From: Atherix ibis | Taxonomy: Eukaryota; Arthropoda; Insecta; Diptera; Athericidae | NCBI GenBank assembly: GCA_958298945.1 | Contig: OY282605.1 | Span: 108,496,267-108,560,266 of the forward strand | Length of the DNA stretch: 64,000 nt | Direction of reading: 5' to 3' | In this document: positions 27,146 to 37,374 of the stretch, in pieces | Position numbering within the stretch: position 1 is the first letter of the stretch | How the letters are laid out: each line of letters opens with the position of its first letter | Notes under the pieces: model-generated | What the model was told of the DNA's origin: nothing | Databases searched by the model: none | What the model saw: the letters and a program-made list of their open reading frames with translations, nothing else | Made by a program: the position numbers and the translations under genes

Positions 27146-27240
27146 GACTTAAAACTAAAATTAAAAACCACAGACAAGTCAGTCGTACCATAGCGCTCAG
27201 CGGTAACACACGCTAACTTAGCATAAACAACCACAAGCAA
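27146..27240 (+). repeat. Divergent LTR relic of a related family
   Basis: GTCAGTCGTACCATAGCGCT and the following CAGCGGTAACACACGCTAAC are diverged versions of an LTR section in the array, and ACTTAAAACTAAA also occurs in the solo LTR at 35840. A second AAAAACCACAG lies within it. This suggests an older relative of the same LTR family. Confidence 0.55.
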
Positions 27241-27596
27241 ACATTATAAACATCTTTACTTTTGTGAATTAAAATTTTTTTTGTTAAAATTTAATTCATC
27301 AGTGAATTTATTGTTTTCCTTATTCTACAAAAATTAATGAGCAACTGGCTCGGGCCGCTGCAACATAACAAAAAAGGTGACATAAAACCACAATACCATT
27401 AACTACATAAAAGTGAATATTGATCGCATTACAAAAGATTATAGATTTTAGGGATTGATTCTGCGGGAATTCAAACTTTACGTCGAAACACTAAGTTCAA
27501 TTGCTTATTCAAAAGTTTCAGTGCTGTTTCAGTATTATGCGGGGGAGTATTGAGATTCTGAGAAAAGTAAATATTTTATTTCATTTTTTACATCAA
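27241..27596. other. Non-coding stretch, possible relic 3' end of an LTR element
   Basis: No gene is seen. GCGGGGGAGTATTGAG at about 27539-27554 resembles a polypurine tract followed by an LTR start, as in gypsy elements. The rest is AT-rich with no recognisable motif. Confidence 0.3.
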
Positions 27597-28558
27597 TGTT
27601 GATAAAACGGACCTTTTCTGGAAGAGAATGCCAAAACGTACATTTTTATCCCGTGAAAAAAAGTGTGCATCAGGATTTATAAGCTGCAAAAGATTGATTC
27701 TATTCAGGGGGGGAGGAAAAGAGGTTAATGGATAGACTTTAAATAAAATCACTGCTTTTTTATAATTCCAAAATCCCAAAAACAATAAAGAGAATTTCAA
27801 AAAAAACCTTTGCCAGTTATTTAAAATTCCAAAAAAAATTTCGGATTTTGAAAATTTTCCAGTATTTTTTCAGGAACAACATACATTTTTATCCCGTGAA
27901 CAAAACCGTGCATCAGAATTTAGAAGCAGCAATAGATTGTTTCTTCTTGGGGTCTAAGGCTAATGTGGAGACCTTAAATTAAAACCACTGCTTTTTTATA
28001 ATTCCAAAACCTCAAAAACAATAAAGAGATTTTCAAAATCATCTTTGCCAGTTATTTTAAATTTCGGATTACTATGAAAATTTTCCAGAATTTTTCCACG
28101 AACAACGTACGAATTTTTATTGTGAAAGAAGCGTACACTATGATTTATAAGCACCAATAGATTTTTTCTTCTTGAGGTCTAAGGCTAATGTGGAGACCTT
28201 AAATTAAAACCACTGCTTTTTTATAATTCCAAAACCTCAAAAACAATAAAGAGAATTTCAAAATCATCTTTGCCAGTTATTTTAAATTTCGGATTACTAT
28301 GAAAATTTTCCAGAATTTTTCCACGAACAACGTACGAATTTTTATTGTGAAAGAAGCGTACACTATGATTTATAAGCACCAATAGATTTTTTGTTCTTGA
28401 GGTCTAAGGCTAATGTGGAGACCTTAAATTAAAGCCACTGCTTTTTTATAATCCCAAAACCCCAAAAACAATAAAGAAAATTTCATTAAAAAAAACCTTT
28501 GCCAGTAAGTTTTAAATTCCAAAAAAAATTCAAATTACTATGATAATTTTCCAGAATT
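27597..28558 (+). repeat. Minisatellite, about 225-bp period, roughly four copies
   Basis: ACTGCTTTTTTATAAT recurs at 27751, 27987, 28212 and 28437 (28437 has a C for the final T region), giving periods of 236, 225 and 225. Each unit also contains CTTTGCCAGT, ACGAACAACGTACGA or a variant, and GTCTAAGGCTAATGTGGAGA. The two middle units are almost identical and the outer ones diverged, as expected for an array expanding from its centre. No coding capacity is seen. Confidence 0.85.
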
Positions 28559-28813
28559 GGTGGTTTACCGAACATTTTTCCCGTTTGTGCGACTTCATTA
28601 ACTGTTACTGAAACATCATTAACGGTTACTCTGGCTGATGACTATAAATTCGGATTCATTGTTATGGGTGATAATAGTGCACTTTTAGGAGCTCTCCAGG
28701 AAAATACAAAAGAAAAAACTCATCAAAATAATACCAAATTTATCCTTCACCACTGGAATTTCTATAATAAGATCTTAGCACCAAATTTCGATATCTACAT
28801 TTCCTGTTTATAA
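28559..28813 (+). pseudogene. eRF1-like fragment (peptide release factor domain)
   Basis: An 84-codon open frame ends at TAA 28811-28813. Its middle contains [20 protein letters not shown] and then ALQENTKE, which aligns with the eukaryotic release factor 1 segment of pattern LSDDSKFGFIV...ALFG.LQGNTRE, at the end of its first domain. Before this, SLTV is duplicated ([13 protein letters not shown]). After it the similarity stops; the GGQ region that follows in true eRF1 is not present. There is no start codon or splice context, so I read it as a fragment of a processed copy or a captured gene piece caught between a minisatellite and a mariner. The assignment is by motif recall only. Confidence 0.5.
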
Positions 28814-28823
28814 AAAAATCAAT

Positions 28824-29700
28824 TGCAGGCTCTTTTGGAAGAAGATGATGAAAAATGCTCGCGGAGCAATTGGGTGTTACTCAACCAGCCATTTCCATGC
28901 GTCTGCGTCCTATGGGGAAGATTGAAAAGATCGGAAAATGGGTGCCGCATGAATTGAACGATAGGCAGATGAAGAGACGCCAAAACACATGCGAAATCTT
29001 GCTCGCCAGACAAAAAAAAGTCGTTCCTGCATCAGATGGTGACGGTTGATGAAAAGTGGATATATTTCGAGAATCCTAAACGCAAGAAATCGTGGGTTGA
29101 TCCCGGCCAACCATCAACATCTTCCCCAAGACCAAATCGCTTCAGACGGAAGACGATGCTGTGCGTTTGGTGGGATCAGCAGGGTATCGTCTACTATGAG
29201 ATGTTGAAACCTGGTGAAACTGTTATTGGTACTGCTACCATCAACAATTGATCAAATTGCACAGTGCTCTGCGTGAAAAAAGGACGGATTATCGACAAAG
29301 ACATAACAAGCTGATTTCGCTCCACGACAACGGCCCATCGCACACGTCAAAAATGGTCCGAAACTACTTGGAGATACTCAACTGGGAGGTGCTACCCCAC
29401 CCCGTTTATTCACCAGACCTGGCCGCTTCCGACTACCACCTGTTTTCGTCGATGGGCTACGCGCTCTCTAAGCAGCACTTCGATTCTTACGAAGACGTCC
29501 GAAAATGGCTTGATGAGTGGTTTGCCTCGAAAGAGAAGTTTTTTTTTTGGCGTGGTATCCACAAATTGCCCGAGATATGGGAAAATGTGTAGCTAACGAG
29601 AGCAAGTACTTTGAATAAACTTGTTTTTGCTTTCTATAAAAAAAAACATGTTTTTTTGACTAAAAAAAAAGCGAATTTAAGCTTATGTGTACACACCTGG
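28824..29700 (+). mobile_element. mariner (mauritiana-like, DD34D), 5'-truncated and frameshifted
   Basis: Frames in order: MLAEQLGVTQPAI (helix-turn-helix region) from 28855, KWVPHELNDRQMKRR, VTVDEKWIYFENPKRK (first catalytic D, 29036 on), then from 29248 ISLHDNGPSHTSK (second D) and YSPDLAASDYHLF (third D). The second and third aspartates are separated by exactly 34 residues. The C-terminus is complete, with WRGIHKLPEIWENV and a stop at 29590. The 3' terminal repeat ends GTGTACACACCTGG at 29700 followed by TA, so the terminus reads CCAGGTGTGTACAC, like Mos1-type elements. The 5' terminal repeat and the N-terminal third are missing, and at least two frame breaks inactivate it. Confidence 0.88.
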
Positions 29701-29702
29701 TA

Positions 29703-29828
29703 GATGCGCAGTATATTGAAGAATTATTGCAATTCACAATTGGTGCAAGTATTTCCAAAAACGATCTTAAAGAATTAGTAGAACAACAAGTGCACAAAGT
29801 TGACGAAATTAGCCTTTCTGAAAATTAG
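29703..29828 (+). other. Orphan open frame, possible coding remnant
   Basis: Forty-one codons follow directly after the mariner TA, starting DAQYIEELLQFTIGASISKN and ending SLSEN before TAG. The acidic, helical composition looks like coding sequence cut off by the mariner insertion, but I recognise no family and there is no start codon. Confidence 0.3.
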
Positions 29829-30059
29829 GAGCAAAAGTAACTTTCAACGGATTTTCTAAACAAATTTACCCATTATAACGGAAATTATGGACCAGTTTAT
29901 AAAAAATAATTGAAATTTTGATAGTTCAAAGGCAAGAAGATAACTGCTTGCTGAACGTTAGATAAATGCTTCATAAAAAAAACAGAAGATTCCAAATGAG
30001 GAAAAACCTTCCTCATCATAAACATAACTTCTTTATTCTGTATTATAATTAATGTAATA

Positions 30060-30410
30060 TTGGGTGTAAGGAAAAGTTCTGTCGTTTTTGAACACTTGCA
30101 CTTGTATGCGTTGACGATTTTTACCGAGAATTCTGAGTCGACTGAAATCGATTTAAACCGTTAGATTACTGACTGTATGATTGATGGTTTATATACATTT
30201 GTTCATATTTCTGTCAGTTTTTTTAAACTTGTAAAACAGTCAACATGTGTGAAGAAAAAGTGCACTTAAGACATTGTATATTGTATGAGTTCCAAAAGTT
30301 GGATCAACGTGATGCAGGCAAAAAAAATACTTGTGTGGCGTGTTTGGAGAAGACGCAGTAACAGCTCGAGATGGTTTGCGAAATTACGTAAAATAAGAAA
30401 TGTTTCATGG
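30060..30410 (+). mobile_element. mariner 5' fragment (same family as 32922-34134)
   Basis: It starts TTGGGTGTAAGGAAAAGTTC after TA and matches the 5' end of the element at 32922-34134 through the untranslated leader (AAACTTGTAAAACAGTCAAC) and the first ~35 codons, beginning MCEEKVHLRHCILYEFQK at 30245. It then has stops and ends at a junction near 30405-30411. Confidence 0.85.
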
Positions 30411-30433
30411 ATTACAACGGTGTAGTGCAACTC
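30411..30433 (+). other. Short piece of another mariner family at a junction
   Basis: TTTCATGGATTACAACGGTG and the next few bases match the reverse complement of the mariner at about 60497-60522 (the FMDYNGVVH motif). It is sandwiched between the mariner fragment and the copia remnant, so it marks a rearrangement joining three transposon families. Confidence 0.6.
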
Positions 30434-31357
30434 GACTGTGCACCTGTATGATTCATCAAATTCTGTAAAGAAATTTTTGCCTTTGACTGCCGTTTTGGTT
30501 GCACCTGAGTCCATGGTATGACCATCCTTATGTGTGTTTCCAAGTTTGAAGAAAAATTCCCCATCTTTAACGGTGTTCACCTTGTCAGTTGCATTGCCAG
30601 TTTTCTTTTCATCTTCGCTCTTCCTCTTTTCCAACCACTTCTTGTATTTGTTGCAATCTTTCTTTATATGATTGGGTTCTTTACAGAAAAAAGACCTACT
30701 TTTATATCCGGCTTCGCCACGATTTTCATTACTGAATCACTTGCACCTCCGACCAAATTTGCATGCCGCTCGTATTCTGCGATCACTTGTTGCTTCGCCA
30801 CGTCAAACGTAACCTCACTTTCCGCACGTGCACCAAGCGCAGAAACTAATGTGTCATAGCTCTTTGGCAAACCACTAACCAAAAATATTTTACTCCATAA
30901 TGTTGACAATTGCACCTCACCGAGATCATTTAACCGTGTGAATAAATCCTGCATTCGATTAATATAGGCCTTTACATCGCCACCTTCTTCCAACTTCAAC
31001 GCGCAAATTGATCGCACCAAATACACCTTGTTCGCCAGTGTATTTTTCTCGTGGTATAAACGCAATGCATCCCCACGATTGCTTTGCCGATGTCGCCGAA
31101 CGAATGTGTGCCAATTGATCATTTTCCACTGCAAGACCAATTATGCCCCTTGCTTCGTCATCGAGTTTTTTCCATTTATCGATCGAATTTTGATTCCGAA
31201 CAACACCATCTCCATCTAGCTCTCCCGTCGGTTTCAACTGTTCAATCACTTGCTTCCACAAATTCTGCTTTCTGAGTAACAATTCCATTCGAAATTTCCA
31301 ACACGCATAATTGCCGTTATTCAACTTTTCAAATTTCCGTTTCATTATGTCACTCAT
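30434..31357 (-). pseudogene. Ty1/copia Gag-protease remnant
   Basis: The ATG at 31357 starts MSDIMKRKFEKLNNGNYACW, a typical copia Gag start (LNG.NY..WK). A frame break near 31060 is followed by ALRLYHEKNTLANKV, then LFTRLNDLGE and GLPKSYDTLV, all characteristic of copia Gag (UBN2 family). The zinc-knuckle region is damaged: a stop splits it before KKDCNKYKKW and the first cysteine is absent. Next comes the protease motif MDSGAT and the FFTEF segment. The frame then ends at the mariner junction; integrase, RT and RNase H are absent. Confidence 0.8.
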
Positions 31358-31467
31358 TTTCCGTATGCAATTTGCTTCGAGTCTCCATTGTGATTAACCT
31401 CGACTTTGGCTCTTTATAATGTCACACTCTATTTTATTTCTTTAACTCTATGTTTATTTCACTCACA

Positions 31468-31481
31468 CTGGGCCCATAACC
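31468..31481 (-). promoter_or_regulatory. copia primer-binding site (initiator tRNA-Met fragment)
   Basis: On the minus strand the sequence is GGTTATGGGCCCAG, complementary to the internal anticodon-region sequence CTGGGCCCATAACC of initiator tRNA-Met, which copia elements use as a half-tRNA primer. It lies directly after the LTR end ...TTTCTACA and about 110 bases before the Gag ATG. Confidence 0.8.
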
Positions 31482-31740
31482 TGTAGAAAAGTATATTTAC
31501 CGAAGCACGTTTCTATAATCAATCTGAAATGTGAAATGCTATGGCGAAATAAAACAAAAGAAATAATTTACAGTATTGTGAAATACTTTGGTTTGAGCTT
31601 TAATGTTTACTGTATGCCGGTTTAAAAAGGAATGAATCTTATTCAAAATGTCAAATCTTATTCAAAATGTAAAGAAGTACTAAATTCTATGTGTATGTGT
31701 GTGAACGCAAAAAAAGAACAATGTTTCATCTACATTCCAC
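31482..31740 (-). repeat. copia 5' LTR (start tentative)
   Basis: The inner edge is fixed by the primer-binding site (minus strand ...TTTCTACA). A plausible outer edge is TGTGGAATGTAG at 31740, giving 259 bp with TG...CA ends, a length usual for copia. No second LTR is present to confirm it. Confidence 0.5.
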
Positions 31741-32080
31741 ATCTTTAAGTTTGTTTATTATTTTCTCCAAATCAATATGAACCCCAAAATAAATCAATAA
31801 ATCTGCAGATAGTTTTCCTTGTAAATTGCCCAATTACTTTGAGTTACAATCAGTCCTATTGTTGAAATTAGAACAAGCGATAGCTATTTTTAACCTGCAT
31901 GCAGCTGTAAGGTGTAAGTTACTATATCTAACTTTTTCCAACATTTATATTATATAATTACAGTCACTGTCAGCATTTACGAGTATCATTAGAATAGATA
32001 GAAGCAATTTTTCAAGGTTTGTTAAGTAATTTCTTTCCAATTTTCTGGAATTTTTGTCCACCTTATTGAATTTCTTGCCT
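31741..32080. other. Non-coding stretch
   Basis: AT-rich sequence with no open frame, repeat or motif that I recognise. Confidence 0.5.
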
Positions 32081-32089
32081 TAGCCTTTC

Positions 32090-32520
32090 AGTTTCAATTA
32101 TAGCATAAATATTTGATGGAAAAAAATCCAGAGGCCGTGGTATCATCGTTTTTAAAGAATTTTACATCTTCTGTTCCTGCAAGTATATTGAGCACAGCGG
32201 AGAAGTGTGCTTTAGGTCATTATCTTTCTAAGACGTACATATAAAGCCGTTTTCCAAAATTCTTGTTATCGAAAGCATAGCATTCACATCCAATATGTTC
32301 TGGTCTGTTTTACTGTTATTCAATACAAGAGTTATTTTGAAAATACTCAGGACCATAACATTTTCTGCACGTACTATGTTTTACAGTACCAGATATGCAG
32401 CTCAACCCAGTATCAATAAAGGAGCGCCGATTAAACACAAAAATTTCTAATTTGAACTCATCACTCCAGAGGATCTGTTTCCACTTTCCCGCGAACAATG
32501 TGGGTGAACTTTTGTTGCCA
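32090..32520 (-). pseudogene. Tc1-like transposase remnant
   Basis: The frame at 32498-32316 contains WKQILWSDEFKLEIF, the first-aspartate region of Tc1 transposases (W..V.WSDES.F..F). Further along the same strand, near 32190-32240, DNDLKHTSPL matches the DNDPKHTS motif with the second aspartate, followed by PRPLDFFPSN as a decayed third motif. Several stops interrupt it and the space between the motifs is shortened, so it is an old internally deleted copy. Confidence 0.7.
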
Positions 32521-32921
32521 ATTCCAATATTTTCTTATTTTGCAATAAAGTAAATTTCCGTTTCAATAGCTTTTCTTATCAGTTCTAGTATTTTTTTTGT
32601 CCATAATAAATAGATCCTGTTTCTGTTCTATTTTTTAATGACTATAACAAATTGTTGATGAGTAATTTGACTTACAGAATATCCTCATAATATCCGGAAT
32701 TAGAAACTATACAAATTTATTGCAAAAAGGATATAAGTAGGTGTGCAAACTATTGTAGTTCACAGACTGAATACGCTCAATCTACTACATGGTTGGACTA
32801 TTCGCAAATACTCTGAATTCGGATTGTTAATCCTGTAAATAAAAGAAATAAAATAAACCGAAAAATATTAAGGAGCAGACATTCTAAATATCGATTACCG
32901 GTAGTGTTACAATCTGACGTA
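32521..32921. other. Non-coding stretch
   Basis: AT-rich sequence with no gene. It runs up to the TA target site of the next mariner. Confidence 0.5.
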
Positions 32922-34134
32922 TTGGGTGTAAGGGAACGTTCTGTCGTTTTTTTTCTAAAGAAAACACTAATTTTTTTTCACTTTTTATTCAAAAATTAAT
33001 CTAAAATATAATTTCTTTTATTAGTTACAACTGTCTGCCAGCGTTTTGACAGCTTATCCAACCCACTGTAAAATAAGTCCTCGTTTTTGGACGCAAAGTA
33101 TTCTTTCACTGCCATTTCGACGCACTCATAATTTATATATTCATTTCCATCAAGAAAGTTTTGCAGCAACCTGAACAGATGATAGACAGTCAGATGGTGC
33201 AATATCTGGAGAATATGCTGGATGAGATAGAGTTTTCCAACCCAACTCTGGAATTTTTGTACGGTTTTCCTGCCACGTGCGGTTTAACGTTGTCATAGTG
33301 AAGAATTACACCCTTTCTGTTGGCTAAATATGGACGTTTATGTTGAATTTCTTTATTCAAAACATCAAGTTGCGAACAATAACGATCAGCATAGACCGTA
33401 TAATTTTCTTTCAGCAACTCATAGTGGACAATACCCCTCCAATCCTACCAACAGCACAACATAACTTTCTTTTTATGCATGCCAGCTTTGGATGTCGTCG
33501 GTGGTGTCTTCCCTTTGTAAACATATGTGTATCCTCTTTTTTTACCACATGTTTATAAACTATCCACTTTTCATCACCAGTCACCAAGCGGTCCAAAAAC
33601 GGTTCCCTTTTGTGACGTGCAAGATTTGAAGAACATATTGAAATTCGATCCATTAAATTTTTTTCGCCTAATTCGTGTGGCACCCAAACAGACAGTTTGG
33701 ATACAAAACCAAGCCTTCTAATGTGCTCTAAAGCAGTAGTCTGATGAATTTCAAGCTTGAAGGCCACTTCTGTGGAATTTAACATGGGATTTGTACTGAT
33801 CATACTGCGTAGCACTTCGTCATTGACATCTGATGGCCTTCCTGATCTAGTTCGCAAACCATCTCTGGCATGTCCTCTCCAAACACGCTACACAAGTTTT
33901 TTTTGCCTCCATCGCGTTGTTCCCTTTTTGGAACTCATACAACATACAATGTCTTAAGTGCACTTTTCCTTTACACATGTTGACTGTTTTACAAGTTTAA
34001 AAAAACTGACAAAAATATGAGCAAATGTGTATAAACCATCAATCATACAGTAATCTAACGATTTAAATCGATTTCAGTTGAATCAGAATTCTCGCTAAGA
34101 ATCGACAACGACAGAATTTTCCACTAACACCCAA
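32922..34134 (-). mobile_element. mariner with both terminal repeats, frame-broken
   Basis: The element is 1213 bp, flanked by TA on both sides, with ends TTGGGTGTAAGGGAACGTTC (left) and the inverse of TTGGGTGTTAGTGGAAAATT (right). The transposase starts at 33979 (MCKGKVHLRHCMLYEFQKGN) and shows RTRSGRPSDV, WVPHELGEKN, VTGDEKWIVY (first D, about 33580), LHYDNVKPH (second D, about 33300), YSPDIAPSD (third D, about 33215), and the C-terminal FASKNEDLFYSGL. At least four frame breaks or stops separate these blocks. It reads as a full-length but dead mariner. Confidence 0.88.
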
Positions 34135-34136
34135 TA

Positions 34137-34763
34137 GATTGAATGGATAGAGTAAAAGACTGATTTTGTTTATTTTATCACTCACTCTAATGCTGCCCGA
34201 ATTTAACCAGTCGTTCCTCAATCACTCAGGAATCATAACCTCTCTAGAACCGCTTTTCTAGAATCTTCTAGAACAAACCAGAGCCATGTTACGCCAAATA
34301 ATATGTACACAAAAACAATTTTATGTTTATACAATAGCCTCCGCCCCAGCGGCGGGATGTTAAGTATATACCAGCTTCTCATGCCAATGATGGCATAAAA
34401 AGGTAAAATATAGCTAACATGGGGCAAAAGTAGATATCCGACATTGGATATGCCGTGGCTGGTTAATGTGATATTAAAAATTAATAATTACAAGGTTCCT
34501 GGCTTACAAGATTGCTCGCAGAGTGGGATACAAACCTAAAGTACTCTAATAATAAAAATTGGTTCCATGGGAATCCAGGGGCTCCATAAAAATAGCAAAT
34601 TCTATGCTCGGTTATGGTGAGGTAATTCGGCATTTACGTGGTGGCTGTTGTTGATACCTACAGTGCTGGTACGATCTGCGGATCGCTAGTGGGAGATATC
34701 TGCCAATTATCTGGGGCTAATAGTTTTTTTTTCAAATTTGAACTGACGAAACTAACGAGTTTG
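34137..34763. other. Unassigned stretch with promoter-like motifs
   Basis: No gene is recognised. It is more GC-rich than its surroundings. It holds a heat-shock-element array at 34256-34273 and a TATA-like TATATA at about 34365. It may be part of an unrecognised transposon or LTR. Confidence 0.35.
34256..34273. promoter_or_regulatory. Perfect four-unit heat shock element
   Basis: TTCTAGAATCTTCTAGAA consists of four alternating NTTCN/NGAAN units with no mismatch. A further CTAGAA lies at 34244-34249. HSF trimers bind such arrays. There is no recognised heat-shock gene nearby, so function is unknown. Confidence 0.5.
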
Positions 34764-34765
34764 TA

Positions 34766-36226
34766 TTGGGTTTTCCAATAAGACTGATATGATTTCGAAG
34801 TGACGTTTCGGCCATTGTATTCAGTAATGTTTACAATTTTATAATGGAGAAATATACGCATGAACAACGTTTACAAATTATTCAATTTTATTATCAGAAT
34901 AATCGTTCTCCAATTGCAACTTTTCGTGCGCTTTTGCCATTTTATGGTCGTAATAATCGTCCAACTGTGCTCGCTATTCGTCGAATTGTTAAAAATTTCG
35001 AGCGTACACTTTCTTTACATAATGTTCAAGTGCCAATAAGACAAAGAAACGCTCGAAGTAATGAAAATATTGCTGCCGTTCAGGCAAGTGTTGCTGAAGA
35101 CTGCAATTTGCCGATTCCAAGACGTTCTCAAGAACTGGGACTGTCTCAAACCACAACCTGGCGGATTTTGAAAAGGATTTGGGCTTGCAACCGTATAAAA
35201 TTGTTATCACTCAAGAACTGAAGCCATTGGACCACCGTAAATGTCGTAAATTCGCTGATTTTGTCTTGGAACAAATCTTCTCCGATGAGACTCACTTTCA
35301 TCTGAGTTGTGCGGTAAATAAACAAAACTGTCAATTCTGGTGCGAAGAAAATCCACAAATTATTCATGAACACCCATTACTTCTTTCGAAATGAAGCGGG
35401 TAACACCGTTACTGTCAATGCAGAGCGGTATAGATCAATGATAACCAAGTTTTTATGGCCGAAATTGGAAGAAGTTGATCTTGACATCTGGTTCCAACAA
35501 GACGGGGCTACGTGCAACACAGCACGTGCAACAACCGAATTATAACGAGAAAAGTTTGGAGATTCGATTATTTCAAGAAATTGTGACATTGAATGGCCTC
35601 CAAGAAGTTGTGATTTAACACCATTAGACTATTTCTTGTGGGGTTATTTCAAGTCATTGGTCTTTAGCAATTAACCAGACTCTCTTCAAGCTTGAGAAGT
35701 CAATATTGAACGTGCTATTCATGACATACGACTTGATTTAGTGGAAAAAGTGCTCGAAAATTGGGTTCATCAAATTCGTTCTTACAGAAGAAGTTGTGGA
35801 GGCCATTTGAATGGCGTTTTATTTAGAACTTAATTGTATTGTGGCAAAGTGAACTTAAAACTAAAATATTCGTACATGCGGTCATACAAACATGCACACA
35901 GCATGCATACTACAAAATACACACATTGGCATTGGATGGTATACGGCTGACAACAAAGGCAACATATGTGCGTTGCACGGGCAGTCGTACGATCACATTC
36001 AACAAGAACAAGCGTGAACCAGCATTCAACAAGAACACGCGTAAACTTAAACGAAGTGAATTTTATTATTGATATATAACAGAATAAATAAGATTTAAAA
36101 TTTAAATAATGTGTTGTAATTTCAACTAGTTATTATAACCATAGTATCAATTGTACTTCACATTAAATAAAAAACATTTGTGTTTTTTTTTTCAAGAAAT
36201 CATATCACTTTTATTCGAAAACCCTT
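34766..36226 (+). mobile_element. mariner-related DD41D element, decayed, with an LTR inserted
   Basis: The left end TTGGGTTTTCCAATAAGACT follows TA; the right end, CATATCACTTTTATTCGAAA followed by ACCCTT, is its diverged inverse and is followed by TA. The transposase starts at 34844 (MEKYTHEQRLQIIQFYYQN). It continues through the helix-turn-helix (RRSQELGLSQTTTW), a frame shift, then IFSDETHFHL (first D) and NKQNCQFW. A deletion then removes the usual TVWCG block, and FFRNEAGN and FQQDGATC (second D) follow. The third aspartate in LDYFLWGY is exactly 41 residues later, the spacing of the rosa/DD41D group. Several stops occur. The 3' untranslated end is split by a solo LTR at 35840. Confidence 0.85.
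35840..36143 (+). repeat. Solo LTR related to the satellite LTR, inserted in the mariner
   Basis: It begins TGTGGCAAAGTGAACTT and shares CATACAAACATGCACACA, ACATTGGCATT and TATGTGCGTTGCACGGGCAG with the array LTR, at clearly lower identity. GTAT precedes the first base and also follows at 36144-36147, a candidate 4-bp target duplication. The right edge then reads CCATA rather than CA, so the end is uncertain. It contains a direct repeat, ATTCAACAAGAACA, near 35998 and 36023. Confidence 0.7.
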
Positions 36227-36564
36227 TATTTTTGATTGTTAGTTTTTAGTTGTTCCATGTGCGTGAAACATATTTAAAAATTCAGTTATGTTTATGTGTT
36301 AAGTTTTTAAATTTTACTTTATCCTTCACAAACATTATGTTTAAACAAATAGATTAGTTTTTTTTAACAACTTATACGATAATTAAACAAGTACAAACAA
36401 AGTTTACACTTAAACTCACACTAATTAATATAATATTTTGAACAATCTTTAAGCGTATATATTGTATAATAAATTCTAATTTTAATTAAGCAAAAATAAC
36501 TCTGTTAAATAACATTAATTTTTGTACTTTTTTATCAGTAAAAATTGTTTATGTCCCTCATACG

Positions 36565-37374
36565 ATGTCGAATTCGTCAAGTAGCGATGATGAAAACACT
36601 TGCGGAACTTCGCGTGAAAATGTTTCTTTTAGTGACAGTGAGAATGAAATCAAAATGTTTACAAATCGAAGAATGCGTATTTGTAGTGAAAGTGAAACTT
36701 CCGAAGATGATTCTACTTCTTTGGACGGTCTTGATACCGATACTTTCGTGCAACTTCCTTCCGACCTAAATTTTTCCAACGAAACCAATAACAATTTTTT
36801 CGAAATTCCCTGTCGGTATTGAAAAGCCTATTAGATATTTTGAATTATTTTTTACGTCTTTGCTCCTTAAAACCATTGTAAAAGAAACCAATCGATATGC
36901 CCAACAGTATTTGAATTCTGATTGAGATCACGTACTTAATTATGGAAGCCAGTTACGGAATTAGAAATAAAAGCATTTATCGCAGTTTTATTGGAAATGG
37001 GTATTACTAAAAGACCAACTATAAATGTCTATTGGTTGAATAACTCCAGATGTATCCCGTGGTTCAGAAAAATGTTTTTGGGGGGGGTTTTTTATACTCA
37101 AACAACGTAAATGAAAAAAGAATGACTAGACTACAGTTTACTTCAGAAATCATCGAGAATATTGAGAAAGTGGATGGATAAAGAAAGTGTCTCGGAGACA
37201 CCATCAACATCAAAGCAAAGTTTTGGTTTGGAAAAATTACCAGGGACGAAGCTTCGACGCTGTACCGTTTGCAGTAATAAAGAAAGTAAAGGTATAACAC
37301 GATCCTCACTAATTTGTGTGCGGTGTAAGAAGGGAGTACATGGAGTTTGTATGGAAAAACATTTTTGCATATAA
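36565..37374 (+). pseudogene. piggyBac transposase remnant, catalytic core deleted
   Basis: A start at 36565 gives an acidic Ser/Glu-rich N-terminus (MSNSSSSDDENTCGTSREN), usual in piggyBac proteins. Later frames contain LKTIVKETNRYAQQYL and ELEIKAFIAVLLEMGITKRP followed by VYWLNNSRCIPWFRKMF, the conserved N-terminal part of the transposase domain. A G-run near 37079-37087 follows, and within about 60 bases the sequence reaches the C-terminal cysteine-rich domain (RRCTVCSNKESKGITR, then CVRCKKGVHGVC and CMEKHF). The segment with the catalytic aspartates is therefore gone. No clear terminal repeats with TTAA were found. Confidence 0.78.
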
